This document shows, piece after piece, positions 10,684 to 19,495 of a stretch of 64,000 nucleotides of DNA (position 1 is the stretch's first letter; each line of letters opens with the position of its first letter). The notes under the pieces are model-generated. The model saw only the letters and a list, made by a program, of their open reading frames with translations. It was not told where the DNA came from and ran no database searches. The position numbers and the translations under genes are program-made. Where the stretch lies: NCBI RefSeq assembly GCF_004006295.1, contig NZ_CP026095.1, forward strand, positions 3,768,001 through 3,832,000. The letters are read 5' to 3'. This DNA comes from Peribacillus asahii. GTDB taxonomy: Bacteria > Bacillota > Bacilli > Bacillales > DSM-1321.

Positions 10684-11145
10684 TCACTCTACTTCTTGAA
10701 ATTGTCCTAATATCGCTTTCACTTCTTCACTCCAAGGAAGGGATCTCCCAGTAGCTTTCGAAATTTGAACAATTGCTCCCCTGCCCGTATAGCAAACTGA
10801 GCCGTCTTCTCTTGTAATCATATAATGAAGATCCACAGACGACGTACCGATTTTGGCTGCCTTAACGTGCACATATAAGTGTTCATCAAAAAACACTTGT
10901 TGAAGATAATCACATTGCAAATCAGCCACAACAATGATGGCATCATCGTTTGCCTCTAACCATTTTTGCATTAAGCCTAAATGCTTAAAGTATTCCATTC
11001 TTGCTTCCTCAAAATATGTGAATGTAATCGTATTATTTAGATGACCGAACATATCTGTTTCCGAAAAACGAACCTTTACCTCTTGCTTAAAGGAAAAACT
11101 AGTTTGCCACTGTTCAAAATTTTCAATATATGAGATTCTACTCAA
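10684..11145 (-). CDS. ysmA: Hot-dog-fold acyl-CoA thioesterase (4HBT type)
   Basis: A 153-residue single hot-dog domain. The family signature is clear: KVRFSETDMFGHLNNTITFTY contains the Asp of the 4-hydroxybenzoyl-CoA thioesterase active site and the HLNN loop. Members hydrolyse acyl-CoA thioesters; the natural substrate here is unknown. It is monocistronic. A FadR-type operator sits directly over its promoter, pointing to a role in acyl-CoA metabolism. In B. subtilis this gene occupies the same place, between gerE and sdhB. Confidence 0.9.
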   Translation of the reverse strand: MSRISYIENFEQWQTSFSFKQEVKVRFSETDMFGHLNNTITFTYFEEARMEYFKHLGLMQKWLEANDDAIIVVADLQCDYLQQVFFDEHLYVHVKAAKIGTSSVDLHYMITREDGSVCYTGRGAIVQISKATGRSLPWSEEVKAILGQFQEVE

Positions 11146-11167
11146 AATGCTGCCTCCTCTTATTCAA

Positions 11168-11185
11168 TGAATGGTTATTCATTCA
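11168..11185 (-). promoter_or_regulatory. FadR-type operator upstream of ysmA
   Basis: TGAATGGTTATTCATTCA (plus strand) differs at one position from the FadR consensus TGAATGANTANTCATTCA. On the minus strand it begins at the end of a TAAAAT -10 element, 23 bp before the ysmA start, the same architecture as the perfect site in front of fadR. Confidence 0.7.
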
Positions 11186-11291
11186 TTTTAAAGCAAAGTG
11201 TATATAATTGAAAGATTTTTACATAATATACCTAAATTTCATTAAACAGCCTCACTCACCTTGCCACCATAGAGCTAGCATGAAAATACGC

Positions 11292-11330
11292 AAAAAAAAG
11301 AACCTATATCATAAGATACAGGTTCTTTTC
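11292..11330 (-). terminator. sdhCAB terminator
   Basis: AAGAACCTGTATC, TTAT, GATATAGGTTCTT followed by a long T run on the minus strand, just after the sdhB stop. Confidence 0.88.
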
Positions 11331-11340
11331 ATACGATTGA

Positions 11341-12102
11341 TTAAACTTGATCGCTTCCGAAGAAGTTACGGAATGATTGAATTGCAGTATCACGGTTAAG
11401 AGCTGCAATCGAAGTTGTTAATGGAATACCTTTTGGACAAGACTGTACGCAGTTTTGTGAGTTACCGCAGTTAGCAAGTCCTCCATCTGTCATGATTGCA
11501 TTTAAACGTTCTGCTCTGTTCATCGCACCAGTTGGATGAGCGTTGAATAAACGAACTTGTGATAATGGTTGTGGTCCAATAAAGTTTGAGCTGTCGTTCA
11601 CATTTGGACATGCTTCTAGACATACACCACAAGTCATACATTTAGATAATTCGTAAGCCCATTGACGTTTACGCTCTGGCATACGAGGACCTGGTCCAAG
11701 ATTGTACGTTCCATCGATTGGAATCCAAGCTTTTACTTTTTTCAAGTTGTCGAACATGCGGCTACGGTCAACTTGAAGGTCACGAACAACTGGGAAAGTA
11801 CGCATTGGTGCAAGACGAACAGGTTGTTCTAATTGATCAACAAGTGCTGTACATGATTGTCTTGGTTTTCCATTGATAACCATTGAACAAGCTCCACATA
11901 CTTCTTCCAAACAGTTCATATCCCAAGCAATTGGAGTTGTTTGTTTACCGCTTTTTGTTACAGGATTACGACGAATTTCCATTAATGCTGAAATTACGTT
12001 CATATTAGGACGATACGGTAATTCAAATTCCTCATCATAAGGAGCTGAATCTGGTGTATCTTGACGAGTGATGATAAAACGTACAGTTTTAGTTTCAGAC
12101 AT
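11341..12102 (-). CDS. sdhB: Succinate dehydrogenase iron-sulfur subunit
   Basis: Electron-transfer subunit of respiratory complex II, passing electrons from SdhA FAD to the haem of SdhC and menaquinone. All 11 cluster cysteines are present: Cys64, 69, 72 and 84 for [2Fe-2S], and C155MTCGVCLEACP plus the C212, C218, C222 group for [4Fe-4S] and [3Fe-4S]. Length 253 is typical of Bacillus. Lies 18 bp after sdhA in the sdhCAB operon, with a terminator directly after. Confidence 0.97.
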   Translation of the reverse strand: MSETKTVRFIITRQDTPDSAPYDEEFELPYRPNMNVISALMEIRRNPVTKSGKQTTPIAWDMNCLEEVCGACSMVINGKPRQSCTALVDQLEQPVRLAPMRTFPVVRDLQVDRSRMFDNLKKVKAWIPIDGTYNLGPGPRMPERKRQWAYELSKCMTCGVCLEACPNVNDSSNFIGPQPLSQVRLFNAHPTGAMNRAERLNAIMTDGGLANCGNSQNCVQSCPKGIPLTTSIAALNRDTAIQSFRNFFGSDQV

Positions 12103-12120
12103 TTGGTGTTCTCTCCCTTC

Positions 12121-13881
12121 TTAATGTGTAGTTGTGTAGTCGCGTTTACGAGGTGGAACTAGCGACACATCGATATCTTCATAATGGAATGCTGGCGCTT
12201 GATCTAGACCTTTGAACGTAGCCATTGTTGTTTTCATGAAGTTCTCATCATCACGCTCTGGGAACTCTGGTTTGTAGTGCGCTCCACGGCTTTCGTTACG
12301 GTTTAAGGCACCAATTGTCATAACACGAGCTAATTGCAACATGTTTTGTAATTGTCTAGTAAATGCAGCACCTTGGTTGCTCCATTTAGCAGTATCGTTA
12401 ATGTTGATGTTTTTATAGCGTTCCATCAACTCAAGAATTTTGTTATCTGTTTCTTTCAATTTATCATTGTAACGAACAACCGTCATGTTATTCGTCATCC
12501 ATTCTCCAAGCTCTTTATGAAGAACATAAGCATTTTCTGCACCGTCTAATGACATGACGTTATTCCATTTCTCTTGCTCTTGTTTTACATAGCCGTCAAA
12601 CAATGAAGAAGGAAGTGCGTCCGTTGTTTTCTCTAAACCTTCGACATATTTAGCTGCATTTGGTCCAGCTACAGATCCACCATAGATAGCGGATAGAAGA
12701 GAGTTAGCTCCTAGACGGTTCGCACCGTGTTGAGAGTAATCACACTCACCAGCAGCAAATAGACCTTTGATATTTGTCATTTGGTCATAATCTACCCATA
12801 ATCCACCCATTGAATAGTGAACCGCAGGGAAAATTTTCATTGGAAGTTTACGTGGATCTTCACCCATGAATTTCTCGTAAATTTCAATGATACCACCAAG
12901 TTTAATATCAAGTTCTTTAGGATCTTTATGTGAAAGATCAAGGTAAACCATGTTTTCCCCATTGATACCTAGCTTATCGTTTACACATACGTCGAAGATT
13001 TCACGAGTCGCGATATCACGAGGTACTAAGTTTCCGTATGCTGGGTATCTTTCTTCTAAGAAGTACCAAGGTTTTCCGTCTTTATATGTCCATACTCGTC
13101 CACCTTCACCACGAGCAGATTCACTCATTAGGCGAAGTTTGTCATCACCAGGAATCGCTGTTGGGTGAATTTGAATGAACTCACCGTTCGCATAGTTAAC
13201 ACCTTGTTGATATACGATAGATGCTGCTGAACCTGTGTTGATCATGGAGTTTGTAGATTTACCAAAGATAATTCCTGGTCCACCGCTCGCCATAATAACA
13301 GCGTCAGCAGGGAATGCTTTGATTTCCATAGAAGCTAAGTTTTGAGCAACAACTCCGCGTGCTGTTTGTTGTTCATCGATTACAGCTCCAAGGAACTCCC
13401 AACCTTCATATTTCGTTACAAGACCTTCTACTTCATAACGACGTACTTGCTCGTCCATCGCATAAAGTAATTGTTGACCAGTTGTTGCGCCAGCAAATGC
13501 TGTACGGCTATGTTGTGTTCCACCAAAACGACGGAAGTCAAGTAAACCTTCTGGTGTACGGTTAAACATAACGCCCATACGGTCAAACATATTGATAATT
13601 CCTGGTGCTGCTTCACACATCGCTTTTACTGGTGGTTGGTTCGCTAAAAAGTCCCCACCGTATACTGTATCATCAAAGTGGATCCATGGAGAATCCCCTT
13701 CACCTTTTGTATTAACTGCTCCATTAATACCGCCTTGGGCACATACAGAGTGAGAGCGTTTTACAGGAACTAGTGAGAATAACTCAACCTGTTTCCCCAT
13801 CTCTGCCGCTTTAATCGCAGCCATTAAACCTGCTAGTCCGCCACCGACGATAGCTATTTTACCTTTACCCAATCTTGTCAC
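12121..13881 (-). CDS. sdhA: Succinate dehydrogenase flavoprotein subunit
   Basis: Catalytic subunit of complex II, oxidising succinate to fumarate on the inner face of the membrane. FAD-binding GGGLAG is at residues 13-18; His44 in KRSHSVCAQGG is the covalent FAD attachment site; HPTAIPGDD and RGEGGRVW are the substrate-site motifs; HYSMGGLWVD and GECDYSQHGANRLGANSLL are conserved. Length 586 matches Bacillus. Part of sdhCAB with about 50 bp to sdhC. Confidence 0.98.
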   Translation of the reverse strand: MTRLGKGKIAIVGGGLAGLMAAIKAAEMGKQVELFSLVPVKRSHSVCAQGGINGAVNTKGEGDSPWIHFDDTVYGGDFLANQPPVKAMCEAAPGIINMFDRMGVMFNRTPEGLLDFRRFGGTQHSRTAFAGATTGQQLLYAMDEQVRRYEVEGLVTKYEGWEFLGAVIDEQQTARGVVAQNLASMEIKAFPADAVIMASGGPGIIFGKSTNSMINTGSAASIVYQQGVNYANGEFIQIHPTAIPGDDKLRLMSESARGEGGRVWTYKDGKPWYFLEERYPAYGNLVPRDIATREIFDVCVNDKLGINGENMVYLDLSHKDPKELDIKLGGIIEIYEKFMGEDPRKLPMKIFPAVHYSMGGLWVDYDQMTNIKGLFAAGECDYSQHGANRLGANSLLSAIYGGSVAGPNAAKYVEGLEKTTDALPSSLFDGYVKQEQEKWNNVMSLDGAENAYVLHKELGEWMTNNMTVVRYNDKLKETDNKILELMERYKNININDTAKWSNQGAAFTRQLQNMLQLARVMTIGALNRNESRGAHYKPEFPERDDENFMKTTMATFKGLDQAPAFHYEDIDVSLVPPRKRDYTTTH

Positions 13882-13933
13882 TCCCTTATTTCCATTATCC
13901 TTATAATCCTCTTGCTCTTAATTCATTCGCTTA

Positions 13934-14542
13934 TCATACAAAAGCGAAAATTGCGCTAACACCAATGTAAGAAAGTGCAACAAATACTACTAATGTAACA
14001 TAAGTCATGATTTTTTGTGATTTAGGTGTAATTGTTAATCCCCAACTAACTGCAAATGACCATAATCCATTAGCAAAGTGGAAAATCGCTGAGATAACCC
14101 CCACAATGTAGAATGCAATCATAAATGGACTAGAGAAGATTTCAGCCATCATGTCAAAGTTAACTTCTGCTCCTAAAGCCTTTTGAATTCGAGTTGCCCA
14201 AATGTGCCAAACAAGGAAAATTAAAGTGATAATTCCAGTTACACGTTGTAACATGAACATCCAGTTACGGAAGAACCCGAATCTTCCTAAATTGTTTTTA
14301 GCTGTAAAAGCAATATAGATTCCATAAACAGCATGAAAAATTAATGGTAGATAGATGACAACCCATTCTACCACTATCAACATTGGCACATATTCAATTG
14401 CATGAGCCGCAGTATTGAAAGTTTCCTCTCCTTTTGTTGCCATAAAGTTCACTGATAGATGGAAGATGAGGAATAACCCGATTGGAATTACCCCAAGAAG
14501 TGAATGAAGCCTACGATTTCCAAACTCACGATTTTTTGCCAC
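13934..14542 (-). CDS. sdhC: Succinate dehydrogenase cytochrome b558 subunit
   Basis: Membrane anchor with two haems b, the Bacillus-type single-subunit anchor (five transmembrane helices in 202 residues). The N-terminus MAKNREFGNRRLHSLLGVIPIG and several membrane His residues (HSLLG, IFHLSVN, IFHAVYG, VWHIWA, IFHFANG) are the haem-ligand positions. The start is GTG at 14542, preceded by a strong AAGGGGGG site. First gene of the operon. Confidence 0.96.
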   Translation of the reverse strand: MAKNREFGNRRLHSLLGVIPIGLFLIFHLSVNFMATKGEETFNTAAHAIEYVPMLIVVEWVVIYLPLIFHAVYGIYIAFTAKNNLGRFGFFRNWMFMLQRVTGIITLIFLVWHIWATRIQKALGAEVNFDMMAEIFSSPFMIAFYIVGVISAIFHFANGLWSFAVSWGLTITPKSQKIMTYVTLVVFVALSYIGVSAIFAFV

Positions 14543-14664
14543 TAAGTGCCCCCCCTTAATTTGTGAAAAATCATGCTCAGATAAATTGGTGGCTACCTTT
14601 TATCCTCGCACAAATGCAAGCATAGAATTTTCCCTATACTTTTTTACAATTATGTGACACCACT

Positions 14665-14693
14665 ATTTTACTCCTCACTTGTATGTGCGTCAA
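14665..14693 (-). promoter_or_regulatory. SigA promoter of sdhCAB
   Basis: TTGACG at 14693-14688, 17-bp spacer, TAAAAT at 14670-14665 on the minus strand, leaving a leader of roughly 115 nt before sdhC. The remaining bases to yslB (14694-14917) are AT-rich with no clear element. Confidence 0.7.
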
Positions 14694-14917
14694 GAAAACG
14701 GATACAAGATTTCTTTTTTTCACGATAGAAATTCATGATAATCTACCAAGGTAAATTCTAAATTATCTAAATTTTTACAAAAATTATTATTATAGGTATC
14801 TATATCATGAAATAGTATGTTAATATTTTCCAATAATTTCCGAAAATATTTTAAAAAATAGTACAGCATCAAAATGAAAATTGTTTATAATAGATTTACA
14901 GAAAGAGGCGATTCACA

Positions 14918-15370
14918 ATGAAAAAAAATCTCGCAGAAACTTTAGAAGACTCTGTAATAAACGAACTTCAAATTCCTACTTTTGGCTATGAACTCATTCG
15001 AGAAATTGTCTTAGATAATATCCTCGGACAAGACTCCTACCAAATCCTTTATTGGACTGGGAAACAGTTAGCTAGAAAGTTCCCTTTGAGTAGTATGGGT
15101 GAAGTGGTTGCATTTTTTCAAAGTGCTGGCTGGGGTGATTTAATCATCGAAAAAGAAACAAAAAATGAAATGGAACTCACCTTAACCGGAGAAATTATCA
15201 ATCGCCGCCTAGAGCTCTATTCGGACTGCCATTTCCAACTAGAAACTGGATTCCTCGCTGAGCAGAGCGCCCTTCAAAAAAAATGCAGCAGTGAAGCAGT
15301 TGCTGAAATTAAAAAACGCGCAAAAAGAGTCATTTTCACGGTTCAATGGGATCCAAAAGATCCACTTTAA
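14918..15370 (+). CDS. yslB: YslB family protein (DUF2507)
   Basis: Conserved Bacillus protein of unknown function; 150 residues, cytoplasmic. The YslB/V4R-like fold is suggested by the GRKL-like KQLARKFPL segment, the central GWGDLIIEKE strand and the LETGFLAEQ motif near the C-terminus. It is transcribed divergently from sdhC and convergently to lysC, exactly as in B. subtilis. A TATAAT-like -10 lies about 30 bp upstream without a clear -35. Confidence 0.85.
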   Translation: MKKNLAETLEDSVINELQIPTFGYELIREIVLDNILGQDSYQILYWTGKQLARKFPLSSMGEVVAFFQSAGWGDLIIEKETKNEMELTLTGEIINRRLELYSDCHFQLETGFLAEQSALQKKCSSEAVAEIKKRAKRVIFTVQWDPKDPL

Positions 15371-15377
15371 TCGTGCT

Positions 15378-15413
15378 GTAAAACAGACTTACGATAAAGT
15401 AAGTCTGTTTTAC
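15378..15413. terminator. Bidirectional terminator between yslB and lysC
   Basis: GTAAAACAGACTTAC, loop, GTAAGTCTGTTTTAC: 15-bp perfect arms between two convergent genes. Confidence 0.8.
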
Positions 15414-15423
15414 ACCTCTTTAA

Positions 15424-15921
15424 TTAAGCTAACGTTTTTGAATGGGCACCTAAGTTGAAGGCAACATGCAGAGCTTCTACCGCTTTAACCATTTCCTTTT
15501 CATTGATAACGGTTGACACTTTAATTTCTGATGTACTAACCATTTTCACCTGGATTCCCGTGTTCGCCATCACTTCAAACATTTCAGCTGCGACTCCAGG
15601 GTTTGAGACCATACCTGAACCAACGATTGATACTTTCGCTAAGCCATCTTCTGTTTCGATTCTTTCAAACTCAAGGTTCGGTTTATTACTTTCCAATACT
15701 TGAAGAGCTTCTTGAAGAGCCTCACTTTTAATTGAAAACGAAAGATTTGTTGTCTCTTCAGATGTCATTGTTTGAATAATGATATCTACGTTAATATGAT
15801 GCTTTGCAAGCGTTGTAAAAATGGTTGATAAAGTGCTAAGTGTACGCGGTAAACCAAACACCGTCACACGTGTAATTTTATCTTCAAAAGCAATACCTCT
15901 TACAATTAAATTTTCTTCCAT
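15424..15921 (-). CDS. lysC: Aspartokinase II beta subunit (internal in-frame start)
   Basis: Inside lysC the ATG at 15921 (protein start MEENLIVRGIAFEDKI) is preceded by GAGGAGGAAG at 5-10 nt. This is the place where B. subtilis lysC makes its beta subunit from the same frame. The product would be 165 residues, essentially the ACT regulatory domains. The ribosome site is seen; expression is inferred from the family. Confidence 0.7.
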   Translation of the reverse strand: MEENLIVRGIAFEDKITRVTVFGLPRTLSTLSTIFTTLAKHHINVDIIIQTMTSEETTNLSFSIKSEALQEALQVLESNKPNLEFERIETEDGLAKVSIVGSGMVSNPGVAAEMFEVMANTGIQVKMVSTSEIKVSTVINEKEMVKAVEALHVAFNLGAHSKTLA

Positions 15922-16656
15922 TGTTGCTTCCTCCTCAATAATCGTCCCTGATTCTTTCTCCATACTAGAACGTACTTCTAGTGGAATGTGGTAATTTTTG
16001 GCAAACTCTACCGCACGTGGGTGAAGTACGCCAGCTCCTAAATTTGCAAGTTCTAACATTTCATCATATGAAATCGATAAGAGCTTTCTCGCCTCTTTAA
16101 TATAGCGTGGGTCCGTCGTAAATACGCCGGTTACGTCCGTATAAATGTCACAGCGTTGCGCTTTCAGTGCTGCAGCTAGTGCAACAGCTGTTGTATCTGA
16201 ACCTCCGCGCCCTAATGTCGTAATGTTCCCTTCCTCATCTACCCCTTGGAATCCAGCAACGACAACCACTTTCCCTGCTTGTAATTCCGCTTCCATACGT
16301 TTTGTATCAATTTGTAAAATGCGTGCATTGCCATGGACTGCTTCCGTTTGGATTCCTGCTTGCCACCCTGTAAATGAAATCGTTTGCTGACCTTGCTCAA
16401 GTAAGGCCATTGTTAGTAAAGAAATCGTAACCTGCTCACCTGTTGACAGCAGCATATCCATTTCACGCTTACTTGGATTATCTGTAATTTCCTTTGCCAT
16501 TGTTACCAATTCATCCGTTGTTTTGCCCATCGCTGACACGACGACAACGACATCGTTCCCTCTCTCTACTTCTTCCATGACCCGTCTTGCCACATTTTTA
16601 ATTTTTGTGACATTTCCGACGGATGTACCGCCAAACTTCTGTACAATAATTGGCAT
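15424..16656 (-). CDS. lysC: Aspartokinase II, lysine-sensitive
   Basis: Phosphorylates aspartate at the head of the lysine, threonine, methionine and diaminopimelate pathway. Kinase domain: QKFGGTSVG at the N-terminus, VVVSAMGKTTD, and FTTDPRYIKEAR; C-terminal ACT domains (from about residue 263 to the end) bind the effector. Two in-frame ATGs are possible (16662 and 16656); the second is 10 nt from GAGG and gives the usual MPIIVQKF start. As in B. subtilis, an internal ATG can yield a separate beta subunit. A lysine riboswitch precedes the gene. Confidence 0.96.
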   Translation of the reverse strand: MPIIVQKFGGTSVGNVTKIKNVARRVMEEVERGNDVVVVVSAMGKTTDELVTMAKEITDNPSKREMDMLLSTGEQVTISLLTMALLEQGQQTISFTGWQAGIQTEAVHGNARILQIDTKRMEAELQAGKVVVVAGFQGVDEEGNITTLGRGGSDTTAVALAAALKAQRCDIYTDVTGVFTTDPRYIKEARKLLSISYDEMLELANLGAGVLHPRAVEFAKNYHIPLEVRSSMEKESGTIIEEEATMEENLIVRGIAFEDKITRVTVFGLPRTLSTLSTIFTTLAKHHINVDIIIQTMTSEETTNLSFSIKSEALQEALQVLESNKPNLEFERIETEDGLAKVSIVGSGMVSNPGVAAEMFEVMANTGIQVKMVSTSEIKVSTVINEKEMVKAVEALHVAFNLGAHSKTLA

Positions 16657-16711
16657 ATTCATTCATCCTCTCTGTTGTTTACACTAAACTGAATTTGATA
16701 TGTACAAGCAC

Positions 16712-16743
16712 AAAAAAAGCAACGAGATATATCTCATTGCTTT
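16712..16743 (-). terminator. Riboswitch-controlled terminator of lysC
   Basis: AGCAATGAGATA/TATCTCGTTGCT hairpin followed by seven T, 50 bp before the lysC start, just after the lysine aptamer. Confidence 0.88.
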
Positions 16744-16777
16744 GTCCGCGAAAAATACTATAAATACGGCAAATACA

Positions 16778-16955
16778 GTGAGATAGCTCTCCAGGAAATT
16801 CTTCCTGACAGTCTGCCATTTATTCAATGTCAAACCAGAAAAACAAAGTATGAGTTTTGTTTTCCTTCGGCGATTTCCCCTTTCAAAACCTTTCACAGAA
16901 GCTCATACTTCTCTAGGTTTCTACTCTTGAATCTCGCACCTCTATCAGCACTCTT
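16778..16955 (-). promoter_or_regulatory. Lysine riboswitch (L box)
   Basis: Minus-strand aptamer with the conserved elements in order: GATAGAGGTGCGA, GAGTAG, GAAAGG, GCCGAAGG, GACTGTC and GGAGAGCTATC. The P1 stem pairs GATAG with CTATC. A terminator follows. Lysine binding should end transcription before lysC. Confidence 0.95.
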
Positions 16956-16982
16956 TAATTGTCATGTTCAAAATTCTTCTTG

Positions 16983-17011
16983 AGTATAGCATAGAGGAGA
17001 AAGTGAATCAA
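16983..17011 (-). promoter_or_regulatory. SigA promoter of lysC
   Basis: TTGATT at 17011-17006, 17 bp, TATACT at 16988-16983 (minus strand), right behind the uvrC stop and about 25 nt before the riboswitch. Confidence 0.7.
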
Positions 17012-17013
17012 GT

Positions 17014-18786
17014 TCATTTCTGAAATTTTTGGAAGATGGCCTCTGCTACTTTTTCGGGCATACCTGCTTGAACAAGCTCTTCAATAGAGGCTTCTTTTAT
17101 TTTTTTTAGCGAACCGAATGATTTAAGCAATTGCTTACGCCTCTTCTCACCAACTCCTGAAATATCGTCAAGCTGTGAATGAATCGCATTTTTCCCACGA
17201 AGTTGCCTATGGAAGGTTATCGCAAATCGATGCACTTCATCTTGAATTCGCTGCAATAAATAAAACTCCTGACTCTGTCGGTCAAGTGGAATAATTTCAA
17301 GCGGATTCCCTATCATCAATTCAGATGTACGATGCTTCTCATCCTTTACTAGACCAGCTAACGGTATATCGAGGCCTAATTCATTCTCCAAAATATCCCT
17401 AACCGCTTCAACATGTCCTTTTCCCCCGTCAATAATGATTAAATCCGGTAGTGGCAGCCCTTCTTTTAACACACGTGAATATCTTCTGCGTACAACTTCC
17501 CGCATCGATTCATAATCATCCGGCCCTTGCACCGTTTTAATTTTATATTTGCGGTATTCTTTTTTTACTGGCTTCCCATCTATAAATACAACTAGTGCAG
17601 ATACAGGATTTGTTCCTTGAATATTGGAGTTATCAAACGCTTCAATACGATGAGGTGTATAAATTCCTAACTGCTTTCCTAAATTCTCGACAGCCTTTAT
17701 GGATCGTTCCTCATCTCGTTCAAGAAGAGAGAATTTTTCGTGTAGTGCTAATTTAGCATTTTTATTCGCTAAATCAAGCATGTCCTTTTTCTGACCACGT
17801 TTTGGTTGAATAATTTTCACATTGAGAAGACGTTCCGCTAGGTCTGCCTCAACTGTCTCTGGAATCAAAATTTCCTTCGGCTTTAAGTGATGATCCATTT
17901 CATAAAAACGGCCTAAAAAGGTAAGCAGTTCTTCCTCTGGTTCATTATAAGCTGGAAAAAGCGAAACATCACGTTCAATTAATTTCCCCTGACGTACAAA
18001 AAACACCTGCACACACATCCAACCCTTATCATAGGCAAACCCAAAAATATCGCGATCTGTAAAATCATTCGTCATCATCTTTTGCTTTTCCATCGTAACA
18101 TCAATATGAGCAATTTGGTCACGTAACTCCTTTGCTCGCTCAAAATCTAATTCTTCAGCAGCGGCATGCATGCTCTCTGTTAACGCCTTCTTTATTTCGA
18201 CATGTCCGCCATTTAAGAAACGATTGATTTCATCTACAATTTGCGTATATTGTGCTTGCTCTACCTCCTTCACACAAGGAGCAAGACACTGACCTAAATG
18301 ATAATAAAGGCATACCCGATTCGGCAGCGTATCGCATTTACGAAGCGGATAGATTCGATCAAGCAGTTTTTTCGTTTCAGTAGCAGCAGTCACATTGGGA
18401 TACGGACCAAAATATTTCCCTTTGTCTTTTTTCACTTTCCTTGTAATAAGAAGGCGAGGATGCTTCTCTGCTGTAAGCTTAATAAATGGATACGTTTTAT
18501 CATCCTTCAACATAATATTATATTTTGGATCGTATTGTTTGATTAAGTTCAACTCTAAAATAAGAGCTTCAATGTTGGAGGATGTGACAATGTATTCAAA
18601 GTCTTCAATTTCATTTACAAGTCGTAACGTTTTCCCATCATGTGAGCCTGTAAAATAAGAACGCACACGATTTTTAAGAACTTTTGCTTTCCCGACATAA
18701 ATAACTGTCCCTTGACGGTCCTTCATTAAATAACAGCCAGGTTGATCTGGAAGAAGGGCTAATTTATTCTTGATTTGCTGATTCAT
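17014..18786 (-). CDS. uvrC: Excinuclease ABC subunit C
   Basis: Makes both incisions in nucleotide excision repair after UvrA/UvrB recognise damage. N-terminal GIY-YIG nuclease ([20 protein letters not shown], about 15-34); zinc-type Cys cluster around residue 150-172; UVR domain for UvrB contact (about 198-233, [12 protein letters not shown]); RNase H-like second nuclease with [11 protein letters not shown] and IIDGGKGH; C-terminal helix-hairpin-helix pair (about 535-585). 590 residues, full length. The neighbour order trxA-uvrC-lysC is as in B. subtilis. Confidence 0.97.
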   Translation of the reverse strand: MNQQIKNKLALLPDQPGCYLMKDRQGTVIYVGKAKVLKNRVRSYFTGSHDGKTLRLVNEIEDFEYIVTSSNIEALILELNLIKQYDPKYNIMLKDDKTYPFIKLTAEKHPRLLITRKVKKDKGKYFGPYPNVTAATETKKLLDRIYPLRKCDTLPNRVCLYYHLGQCLAPCVKEVEQAQYTQIVDEINRFLNGGHVEIKKALTESMHAAAEELDFERAKELRDQIAHIDVTMEKQKMMTNDFTDRDIFGFAYDKGWMCVQVFFVRQGKLIERDVSLFPAYNEPEEELLTFLGRFYEMDHHLKPKEILIPETVEADLAERLLNVKIIQPKRGQKKDMLDLANKNAKLALHEKFSLLERDEERSIKAVENLGKQLGIYTPHRIEAFDNSNIQGTNPVSALVVFIDGKPVKKEYRKYKIKTVQGPDDYESMREVVRRRYSRVLKEGLPLPDLIIIDGGKGHVEAVRDILENELGLDIPLAGLVKDEKHRTSELMIGNPLEIIPLDRQSQEFYLLQRIQDEVHRFAITFHRQLRGKNAIHSQLDDISGVGEKRRKQLLKSFGSLKKIKEASIEELVQAGMPEKVAEAIFQKFQK

Positions 18787-18961
18787 GAACTCCCCCGCCT
18801 TATTATTTCTTCTTGTTATTACTATACAGGAAATACTCCTATCTTAAAAAATAACATCTACATTGTGAGAGACTAAAAACAAAACTTATCACCTGTAATA
18901 GCGAAAGTTAGTGTCTTTTCTTAATAGTTTAATCCTTAAAAACGATTAAACTTTCTTAAAG

Positions 18962-19003
18962 CAAAAAAAAATCTCCAAGTCTCAGACTCGAAGATTTCTT
19001 TGC
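18962..19003 (-). terminator. trxA terminator
   Basis: AAATCTTCGAGTC, TGAG, ACTTGGAGATTT followed by a T run on the minus strand, after the trxA stop. Confidence 0.85.
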
Positions 19004-19008
19004 AATCA

Positions 19009-19323
19009 TTAAGCGTGTTTAGCAAGAAGTTCAGCTAAAGCTTCTTTTGGTTGGAAACCAACTACTTTATCGACAGCCTCACCGTCTTTAAGAACGATTA
19101 ATGTTGGAATACTCATAACACCAAATTTACCAGCTGTTTCTTGGTTTTCATCAACATCCACTTTAACGATTTTCGCTTTACCAGCGATTTCACTATCAAG
19201 CTCTTCAAGAACAGGAGCAATCATTTTACAAGGTCCGCACCACGGAGCCCAAAAATCAACTAGAACAACACCTTCGTTTGTTTCAGTTGCAAAAGTTTGA
19301 TCAGTTGCATTTACAATAGCCAT
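19009..19323 (-). CDS. trxA: Thioredoxin
   Basis: Small dithiol reductant of 104 residues for ribonucleotide reductase, peroxiredoxins and other partners. The active site is WCGPC (Cys29 and Cys32), followed by the conserved [10 protein letters not shown] helix, [10 protein letters not shown], the cis-Pro loop [12 protein letters not shown], and the C-terminal [16 protein letters not shown] is 8 nt upstream. It lies between etfA and uvrC as its own transcription unit, with terminators on both sides. Confidence 0.98.
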   Translation of the reverse strand: MAIVNATDQTFATETNEGVVLVDFWAPWCGPCKMIAPVLEELDSEIAGKAKIVKVDVDENQETAGKFGVMSIPTLIVLKDGEAVDKVVGFQPKEALAELLAKHA

Positions 19324-19443
19324 TTATAAAATCCTCCTCATATTTACTCAAATAATCAAAAACAGTATACCATTGATGATTACGTTCGTGCTATTAATTT
19401 GCTTCATCGCTAATTTCCCCAAAACTATCTATGTATATGTACA

Positions 19444-19483
19444 CAAAAAGATATTCATCAGACGAGCCGATGAATACCTTTTG
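19444..19483 (-). terminator. Terminator of the fad/etf operon after etfA
   Basis: GGTATTCATCGG, CTCG, TCTGATGAATATC followed by TTTTTG on the minus strand, right after the etfA stop. Confidence 0.85.
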
Positions 19484-19495
19484 TATTTCTATAAT

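Noticed and set aside
14826..14856. CodY-like AATTTCCGAAAAT upstream of yslB
   Set aside because: At least four mismatches to the 15-bp CodY consensus when aligned over its full length.
16684..16896. 70-codon frame upstream of lysC
   Set aside because: It lies inside the lysine riboswitch and its terminator.
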